From CAYYTU01 sp964474655 (lineage in GTDB: Bacteria > Chloroflexota > Anaerolineae > B4-G1): DNA of 11,687 bases. The notes under the pieces were generated by a model. The model saw only the letters and a program-made list of their open reading frames with translations, ran no database searches and was not told the DNA's origin. The translations under genes and the position numbers were made by a program. Below, one piece after another: positions 7,169 to 11,687 of the stretch. The DNA lies in NCBI GenBank assembly GCA_964474655.1, contig CAYYTU010000080.1, positions 1-11,687 on the forward strand. The letters are read 5' to 3'. Each line of letters opens with the position of its first letter. Position 1 is the first letter of the stretch.

Positions 7169-8305
7169 ATGTTCATCGAATTGCATATGATCCAGAATTT
7201 CGCCCCGTCTAATCTGAACCGTGACGATACCAACAACCCCAAGGACTGCGAGTTCGGGGGCGCCCGCCGCGCTCGCATCTCGTCCCAGTGCATCAAACGC
7301 GCTATGCGCACTACGCCCGTCTTCGCCAAGACCACCGAGGTCAAGCTTGGCACGCGCACCAAGCGGCTGATGCATCGGCTGAGCAAACGACTGATTGAGG
7401 CCGGCAAGCCTGCGGAGGACGTGAACGGTGTTTTGGCTGACTTTGTGCCCAAGTACGCCAGCAAATTGGACAGCAAGAAGGGTGACGATGATGGAAACAA
7501 GAAGACAGCCGTCCTGCTCTACATCAGCGAGCAGGAGATGGACCACATCGCCGAGACGCTGTTGGAAACCTGGGATGAGCTATCGGACAAGAAGACAGTG
7601 GGGAAAGTGGCCCGGCGACTCGTGCGAGATCACGAGGGGCATACCAGCGCGCCGGACATCGCGCTTTTCGGTCGCATGCTGGCCGAGAAACCCAGGCTGA
7701 ACCTGGACGCCGCCTGCCAGGTGGCCCACGCCCTATCCACCCATCGCGTGACGATGGAGATGGACTTTTACACCGCTGTGGACGACCTGGCACCCGGTGA
7801 GGAGACAGGGGCTGGCATGATGGGCTTCACCGGCTACAACAGCGCTTGCTTCTACCGCTATGCTCGCATCGACTGGGATCAACTGGTGAAAAACCTCAAT
7901 GACGACGCCGATCTGGCCGCCCGCACCGTCGAGGGCTTCCTGCGCGCCGCCATCGAGGCCGTGCCCAGCGGTAAGCAGAACGCCTTCGCGGCCCACAACC
8001 CGCCCGACTTCCTGCTGGTCGTCGTGCGAGAGGATGGTATGGGCTGGTCCCTGGTCAATGCCTTCGAGAAACCCGTTCGATCATACCGCGATTCCGGCCT
8101 GGTCGCTCCCTCCGTCAGAGAGCTTGATACTTATTGGGGGCGCCTCTGCCAGGTCTATGGCACCGACACCCTGACCAGTGTGTCCGCATTGTCGCTCGAC
8201 CCCGAGCTATCGCTGGATCATCTGGCGGATGATCGGGTTGAGAATCAAGATGAGTGGATTGGCACGGTGGTCGCGGCCTTGCCCACCGAGGAGGAGGCCG
8301 CATGA
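7169..8305 (+). CDS. casC: Cas7e / CasC, backbone subunit of Cascade
   Basis: A 378-residue Cas7-family RAMP protein. The N-terminus FIELHMIQNFAPSNLNRDD, then CEFGGARRARISSQCIKRA, is nearly diagnostic of type I-E Cas7. The later segment LSTHRVTMEMDFYTAVDDL followed by GAGMMGFTGYNSACFYRY is also characteristic. Six copies wrap the crRNA spacer in the known complex. AAAGGAG at 7154-7160 is followed by an eight-base spacing to ATG 7169, two bases after the casB stop. Its stop overlaps the casD start (ATGA at 8302-8305), implying coupled translation. The protein appears complete and normal. Confidence 0.96.
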   Translation: MFIELHMIQNFAPSNLNRDDTNNPKDCEFGGARRARISSQCIKRAMRTTPVFAKTTEVKLGTRTKRLMHRLSKRLIEAGKPAEDVNGVLADFVPKYASKLDSKKGDDDGNKKTAVLLYISEQEMDHIAETLLETWDELSDKKTVGKVARRLVRDHEGHTSAPDIALFGRMLAEKPRLNLDAACQVAHALSTHRVTMEMDFYTAVDDLAPGEETGAGMMGFTGYNSACFYRYARIDWDQLVKNLNDDADLAARTVEGFLRAAIEAVPSGKQNAFAAHNPPDFLLVVVREDGMGWSLVNAFEKPVRSYRDSGLVAPSVRELDTYWGRLCQVYGTDTLTSVSALSLDPELSLDHLADDRVENQDEWIGTVVAALPTEEEAA

Positions 8306-8961
8306 ATGTCCTATTGCTGCGCCTCTCCGCTCCGATGCAGTCCTGGGGCGTGCAAAGCCGTTTTAGCGTGCGCGATACCGGGCGGGAGCCCTCGAAGAGC
8401 GGGGTGGTGGGGCTGCTCTGCGCCGCGCTGGGTCGTCCTCGCGATGAGCCGGTGAATGACCTGGCGGCCCTAAAAATGGGCGTGCGCGTGGACCAGGAGG
8501 GCAGTGTCGAATATGACTACCAGACCGCGATGGACATCCTCAAGGCCGGGGGAAGTGGCACCAAGGATACCGAGCCTTCCCGCCGCTACTACCTGGCCGA
8601 CGCCCGTTTCCTGGTTGGGCTGGAGGGCGATGAACTCGGCCTGCTGACCAACCTTCATAATGCCTTGCGCGATCCCCACTGGCCCCTTTACCTGGGCCGC
8701 AAGGCCTTCGTGCCCGGCGAGCCGATCTGGCTGGAGGATGGTTTGCAGCCGGACGTCGACCTAATCGATGCGCTAAAGGCGTTCCCCTGGCTGGGGCCGG
8801 ACCATCAACAGCCCAAACCTGAGCTGCGTTTGGTGCTGGAGGACCCCGACGGGCCCGACGTGCGCTCCGATCAACCGGTCTCCTTCGCCGAGCGCCGCTT
8901 CGCCCCGCGCCACGTAAGTACAACGTTCATATCGGCCCCGCCGCGAAAGGAGGTGGACTGA
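8302..8961 (+). CDS. casD: Cas5e / CasD, crRNA 5'-handle-binding Cascade subunit
   Basis: A 219-residue Cas5 protein. The N-terminal strand NVLLLRLSAPMQSWGVQSRF and the following RDTGREPSKSGVVGLLCAAL match type I-E Cas5 closely. RRYYLADARFLVGLEG lies in the middle, and the C-terminal AERRFAPRHVSTTFI is typical. The family binds the 5' handle of the crRNA and caps the Cas7 filament. ATG 8302 is chosen because it forms the ATGA overlap with casC behind a GAGGAGGAGG tract. A longer frame from 8254 would run deep into casC. Its TGA overlaps the casE ATG by one base. Confidence 0.95.
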   Translation: MNVLLLRLSAPMQSWGVQSRFSVRDTGREPSKSGVVGLLCAALGRPRDEPVNDLAALKMGVRVDQEGSVEYDYQTAMDILKAGGSGTKDTEPSRRYYLADARFLVGLEGDELGLLTNLHNALRDPHWPLYLGRKAFVPGEPIWLEDGLQPDVDLIDALKAFPWLGPDHQQPKPELRLVLEDPDGPDVRSDQPVSFAERRFAPRHVSTTFISAPPRKEVD

Positions 8962-9617
8962 TGTACCTCTCCCGCCTGATCCTCAACCCTCGCAGTCGTC
9001 GCGTGCAGAGCGAGATCGCCGACCGCTACCAGCTCCATCGCAGCATCATGGGCGCCTTCCCCGATGATCTGGACGCCGACGAGGAGCGCGTGCTCTTCCG
9101 GCTGAATCAGGATAGACGCAGCGGCGACCTGACCCTGCTGGTCCAATCCTGGACCTTACCCGATTGGACCTGGCTGGCGGAATCGGAGGCCCGCGGCTAC
9201 CTGCTGCCGGTGAACGAGCCCAACCCGGCGGTCAAAGCGTTCGATCTCGACTTGAGAGCCGGCCAAAACCTGGCCTTCCGTCTGCGGGCCAACCCCACTG
9301 CTCGACGGCGGCTGCCCGACGGCTCCAAGAAACGGGTCGGACTACAGCGCGAGGAAGAGCAAATAGAGTGGATAGAACGCAAGGCCGCACGCAACGGCTT
9401 CAGCATCCTATCGGTGCGGACCAGCGACCAGAAGAAGGTTGGAGGCCAGCTATACCGGCAAGACACCAAACAACGCCTGACGTTGTTCTCCGTCCAGTTT
9501 GACGGGCTGCTGCAGGTGAAAGACCCCGATGGCGTCAAGGAGGCTGTTCGGACCGGCATCGGCAGCGGCAAGGCCTTTGGCTTCGGACTGCTCTCGCTGG
9601 CCCCGCCTCGAACCTGA
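8961..9617 (+). CDS. casE: Cas6e / CasE, pre-crRNA endonuclease
   Basis: A 218-residue Cas6e. H26, in YQLHRSIMGAFP (23-34), sits where the catalytic histidine of the family lies. The C-terminal glycine-rich loop GIGSGKAFGFG (199-209) matches the RNA-binding loop of RAMP proteins. It is expected to cut the repeat transcript at the base of the repeat hairpin and to stay bound to the 3' handle. The repeat at 11295-11323 has the matching stem. A strong AAAGGAGG (8946-8953) lies seven bases before the ATG, inside the end of casD. This is the last effector gene; a 125-bp gap separates it from cas1. Confidence 0.95.
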   Translation: MYLSRLILNPRSRRVQSEIADRYQLHRSIMGAFPDDLDADEERVLFRLNQDRRSGDLTLLVQSWTLPDWTWLAESEARGYLLPVNEPNPAVKAFDLDLRAGQNLAFRLRANPTARRRLPDGSKKRVGLQREEEQIEWIERKAARNGFSILSVRTSDQKKVGGQLYRQDTKQRLTLFSVQFDGLLQVKDPDGVKEAVRTGIGSGKAFGFGLLSLAPPRT

Positions 9618-9742
9618 TCCGTATACTCACAACTTGCCATTTGCAACTTGCACACGCATAGAGCGGGATCGCGACCTGCTCTTGCAAGAAGACAACCGTA
9701 CAGGCCCGGGTTTGTACCTTAACAATCCCATAGGAGAATCAT
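9618..9742 (+). promoter_or_regulatory. casE-cas1 intergenic region with hairpin and short repeats
   Basis: This is the longest gap within the cas genes. CAACTTGC occurs twice in direct orientation (9630-9637 and 9644-9651), 14 bp apart. The palindrome TCTTGCAAGA lies at 9680-9689. GAGCGGG (9661-9667) and CCTGCTC (9675-9681) form a 7-bp stem, with one G-U pair, around a 7-base loop and without a T-tract. AGGAG (9732-9736) is the cas1 ribosome binding site. The region could set adaptation-gene expression apart from effector expression, by attenuation or by a separate promoter. I see no convincing -35/-10 pair. Confidence 0.4.
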
Positions 9743-10927
9743 ATGCGCGATTTGCATGAACTACCCAAAGTGCGTGATAGCCTGTCCTACCTTTACCTGG
9801 AACATACGTGTATCCAACAAAAGCACAAGGCCGTCGAGGCCGTAGATGAGGACGGACGCACGATGGTCCCTGCCGCCGCCCTGTGCGTGCTGATGCTCGG
9901 CCCGGGAACCTCCATCACCCACGCCGCAGTCAAGACGCTGGCCGACAGTGGGTGCCTGGTCGTCTGGGTGGGCGAGGACGGCACCCGCTGCTATGCCCAG
10001 GGCGGTGGCGAGACCCGCAAAGCCTACCACCTGCTGCACCAGGCCAAACTGGCCAGCGATCCCGAAAAGCGGTTGCAGGTGGTGCGGCGGATGTACGAAC
10101 ATCGCTTCCAGCAGCAGCTGGGCTCCGAACTCCGCTTGCAGCAGATTCGAGGCCTGGAGGGCCAGCGCGTGCGCCAGGCCTACGCTCGCGCCAGTCAGAC
10201 GTATGGCGTGGAATGGCACGGGCGACGCTATGATCGTAGCAGCTGGGGCAGCGCTGATCCGCCCAACCGAGCCCTATCGCTGGCCAACGCGCTGCTCAAC
10301 GGGCTGTGCCACGCGGCCATCGTATCGGGGGGATACTCTCCCGCGTTGGGCTTCATCCATACCGGCAAACAACGCTCCTTCGTCTACGACATCGCCGACC
10401 TTTACAAGACCGAGGTGACCATCCCGGTCGCTTTTCGAACGGTCGCCGAATCGACCGAGAAGATCTATCCTCGCGTCCGGCTGGCCTGTCGAGAAGCGTT
10501 CAAAGAGCACCGTCTGTTGAAGCGCATCCTGCCGGACATCAAGAACCTGCTTGATCTCTCGGCGGAAGTGCTGCGGGCCGGCAAGGAGGCTGACAGTGAC
10601 CCGGCCCGTCCCGAACCCTGGTGGACGCCGCCGGATCATCTGGTACAAAAGACCAGCTCCACGAAGTCTGCGGATGATGAGGCCCGCCAGCGCCGCCGTC
10701 GGCGTGCCCGGCGGGGCTTAGACGGTGACTGGGTGGTAAGCCAGCGTGCGCCTAGCGTATGGAACGTCGTGACCCGTCCTGACAGTTCGGGCTATACCAT
10801 CCGACGGGTGGAAGACGCCTGGCAGTGTGATTGCCCCGACTTTGCCCACAACGGCCTGGGGATGTGCAAACACACCGTGGCGGTGGAGATGACGCGGGCG
10901 GCGCAAGAACCCGAGCGAGGTGCGTGA
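9743..10927 (+). CDS. cas1: Cas1e integrase with C-terminal SWIM zinc finger
   Basis: Residues 1-~280 are an ordinary type I-E Cas1. It has catalytic E139 in LEGQRVR, H206 in GFIHTGK (203-209), and D216/D219 in FVYDIAD (213-219). The core also contains YGVEWHGRRYD. With Cas2 it inserts spacers at the leader-repeat junction. Type I-E Cas1 usually ends near residue 300, but here the frame continues to 394. A proline- and charge-rich linker carries an arginine cluster, RQRRRRRARR (315-324). It leads into a SWIM-type module: W330VV, a YTIRRVEDAWQ strand, C362-D-C364, ten residues, then C375-K-H377 and TVAVEM. This fits the CxCxnCxH signature. SWIM fingers bind DNA or protein in other families; here a role in DNA or partner binding during adaptation is inferred. 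ATG 9743 follows AGGAG by six bases. Confidence 0.93.
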   Translation: MRDLHELPKVRDSLSYLYLEHTCIQQKHKAVEAVDEDGRTMVPAAALCVLMLGPGTSITHAAVKTLADSGCLVVWVGEDGTRCYAQGGGETRKAYHLLHQAKLASDPEKRLQVVRRMYEHRFQQQLGSELRLQQIRGLEGQRVRQAYARASQTYGVEWHGRRYDRSSWGSADPPNRALSLANALLNGLCHAAIVSGGYSPALGFIHTGKQRSFVYDIADLYKTEVTIPVAFRTVAESTEKIYPRVRLACREAFKEHRLLKRILPDIKNLLDLSAEVLRAGKEADSDPARPEPWWTPPDHLVQKTSSTKSADDEARQRRRRRARRGLDGDWVVSQRAPSVWNVVTRPDSSGYTIRRVEDAWQCDCPDFAHNGLGMCKHTVAVEMTRAAQEPERGA

Positions 10928-11211
10928 TGGTGGTAATGATCCTGGAAAAAGTGCCCACCTCGCTGCGCGGTGAACTGACCCGCTGGCTGATTGAACCGCA
11001 TACGGGCGTCTTTGTAGGCCACGTCAACGCGATGGTGCGCGATCGACTGTGGAAGAAATGCTGCGAGGCCAGACGTGCCGGCGGAATCGTCCAGCTATGG
11101 TCGACCAACACCGAGCAGCGGTTCAAAGTGCGCACGGCTGGTGAAACCAGGCGAGACGTGGTAAACTACGATGGCCTTCAACTGATCCGTGTGCCGACTG
11201 ATGCATCCTGA
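10927..11211 (+). CDS. cas2: Cas2e, adaptation complex subunit
   Basis: A 94-residue protein of the type I-E Cas2 family. It starts MVVMILEKVPTSLRGELTRW, followed by LIEPHTGVFVGHVNAMVRD and AGGIVQLWSTNTEQRF, the family's characteristic motifs. Cas2 dimers bridge two Cas1 dimers and hold the prespacer; nuclease activity is not required for this role. The ATG overlaps the cas1 stop (TGATG), with GAGGTG just upstream inside cas1, so the two are probably translated together. The C-terminal tail is short and normal, with no fused domain. Confidence 0.95.
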   Translation: MVVMILEKVPTSLRGELTRWLIEPHTGVFVGHVNAMVRDRLWKKCCEARRAGGIVQLWSTNTEQRFKVRTAGETRRDVVNYDGLQLIRVPTDAS

Positions 11212-11294
11212 CTGAACCGCGCGAGTAGGAGCATCGCCTCCTCGCGCAATCTATATTGGAGCATCCAGCGGCACGCGCAGAGAGAGGTTTTAGA
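11212..11294 (+). promoter_or_regulatory. CRISPR leader (short)
   Basis: These 83 bases join cas2 to the first repeat and must act as, or contain, the leader. A -10-like TATATT lies at 11252-11257, which would start pre-crRNA transcription shortly before the repeat; no matching -35 is clear. The leader-repeat junction is the expected Cas1-Cas2 insertion point. No obvious long AT tract of the kind seen in some type I-E leaders is present. Confidence 0.55.
11219..11247 (+). terminator. GC-rich hairpin directly after cas2
   Basis: GCGCGAG (11219-11225) pairs with CTCGCGC (11241-11247). After a T/C mismatch three more pairs (AGG with CCT) follow, closing a loop of about seven bases. It begins eight bases after the cas2 stop. 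It is followed by AATCTATATT rather than a T-run, so it may end or slow cas transcription before the array. It might instead be a structural part of the leader. Confidence 0.4.
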
Positions 11295-11323
11295 ATTTTC
11301 CCCACACACGTGGGGGTGAACCG
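11295..11323 (+). CRISPR. Single type I-E CRISPR repeat
   Basis: The 29 bases contain TTTTCCCCACACACG and end in TGGGGGTGAACCG, the classic type I-E form. CCCCAC (11300-11305) and GTGGGG (11310-11315) form the stem around ACAC. The orientation places the leader and cas genes upstream, as expected. With a 61-bp period a second repeat should begin near 11356, but none is there or anywhere later. The array is therefore represented by one repeat only, either truncated or lost in assembly. Confidence 0.85.
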
Positions 11324-11488
11324 CTCTTCGTGGCCAAGACGCGGAAGGGGAAGTCGACGCTGATGCTGCACCTGGCCCGTGCGGCGCTCCAGAACCCACA
11401 GCAGGCCGTGGTGTTCATCGATCCCCACGGCGACGCGGTGAAGCAGCTGCTGCCGTTGGTGCCCGAGGAGCGGGCTTATTTTATCTAA
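11324..11488 (+). pseudogene. Fragment of a VirD4/TraG/HerA-like P-loop ATPase
   Basis: The frame beginning at the first base after the repeat reads LFVAKTRKGKSTLMLHLARA, then VVFIDPHGDAVKQLLPLVPEER. This gives a Walker A motif (AKTRKGKST) and the strand FIDPHGD found in conjugation coupling proteins and related DNA-pumping ATPases. The gene has no start and no upstream part. Recognisable similarity ends at about 11475, and a stop follows at 11486-11488. Such proteins are carried by conjugative plasmids and integrative elements. The first ~32 bases occupy the place where spacer 1 should be. Confidence 0.65.
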
Positions 11489-11687
11489 CTGGGAATATTC
11501 CGGCTCAAGATCCTTATTTTCCCTGAGCCCTCTGACCGAATTGAAGACCATTATCTCAACAGCCTGCTTGCCGACTCTGTCTTTAAAGCTGCGGATATCG
11601 TCTATCCTGCCCTCTATGGCAGATATAAGTCTGCGGTTGATATCTATCTCTCCGGCGGCCATTGCATTGACAACCTCTATCTGACCT
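11476..11687 (-). CDS. Unrecognised partial reading frame with foreign codon use
   Basis: The last ~210 bases are visibly less GC-rich than the cas genes. The minus strand is open from the window edge and reads VNAMAAGEIDINRRLISAIE, then RSFKDRVGKQAVEIMVFNSV and LRENKDLEPEYSQ. It often uses ATA for isoleucine and AGA/AGG for arginine, which are rare in the cas genes. The + strand is also open here but has a pyrimidine-rich third position, as expected for an antisense frame. I do not recognise the protein. It is incomplete, and its 3' end is probably at the junction near 11476. Confidence 0.3.

Noticed and set aside
11213..11324. TGAACCGC at 11213-11220 repeating the end of the CRISPR repeat at 11317-11324, as a degenerate extra repeat
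   Set aside because: Only eight bases match and the stem is absent. It overlaps the hairpin after cas2, so coincidence is more likely.
11123..11662. Single 179-aa minus-strand gene across the array end
   Set aside because: It runs through the CRISPR repeat and leader, opposite cas2 and opposite the clear ATPase motifs. Only the part right of about 11476 looks protein-like.

Overview
The window is almost entirely one type I-E CRISPR-Cas locus on the + strand of a GC-rich bacterial scaffold. The order is: a degraded insertion sequence (1-~830), a 70-aa winged-helix protein (1266-1478), a promoter framed by an inverted repeat (1483-1548), cas3, casA (cas8e/cse1), casB (cse2), casC (cas7e), casD (cas5e), casE (cas6e), cas1, cas2, a short leader, and one I-E repeat (11295-11323). 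After that single repeat the sequence changes character. GC-rich I-E arrays, WYL-type regulators and small winged-helix proteins of this style suggest Chloroflexota. That is an inference from style, not a demonstrated assignment. A run of exactly 100 N inside cas3 (4571-4670) marks a draft scaffold with a gap of unknown length.

Two cas genes have non-standard architectures. (1) The cas3 reading frame begins, behind a strong ribosome binding site at 1582, with a complete winged-helix + WYL + C-terminal-extension transcription regulator of about 320 aa. It continues without a stop into the HD nuclease and DExH helicase of Cas3. (2) Cas1 has an ordinary integrase core with all catalytic residues (E139, H206, D219). 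It then continues through an arginine-rich linker into a C-terminal SWIM zinc finger (CxC...CxH, residues 362-377). I do not recall either fusion as a standard type I-E arrangement. Both are read directly from uninterrupted frames.

Regulation looks dedicated. A near-consensus sigma-70 promoter (TTGACA, 16 bp, TAGAAT) drives the WYL-cas3 gene. It is bracketed at both ends by the arms of a 17-bp inverted repeat (16 of 17 matches). The upstream 70-aa winged-helix protein and the winged helix fused to Cas3 have similar recognition helices, so they may act on the same arms. The effector genes casA to casE are tightly packed (overlapping or only 2-38 bp apart). A 125-bp gap with a hairpin and short repeats separates them from the adaptation pair cas1-cas2, whose genes overlap.

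At the right end, the first base after the CRISPR repeat is already in frame with a fragment of a VirD4/TraG/HerA-like P-loop ATPase (11324-~11475), where a ~32-nt spacer and a second repeat should be. A further stretch with different codon use follows (~11476-11687). One explanation is that the leader-proximal spacer matches this ATPase gene and the assembler crossed from the array into the target element. Real rearrangement is the alternative. At the left end a frameshifted DDE transposase marks an old insertion.
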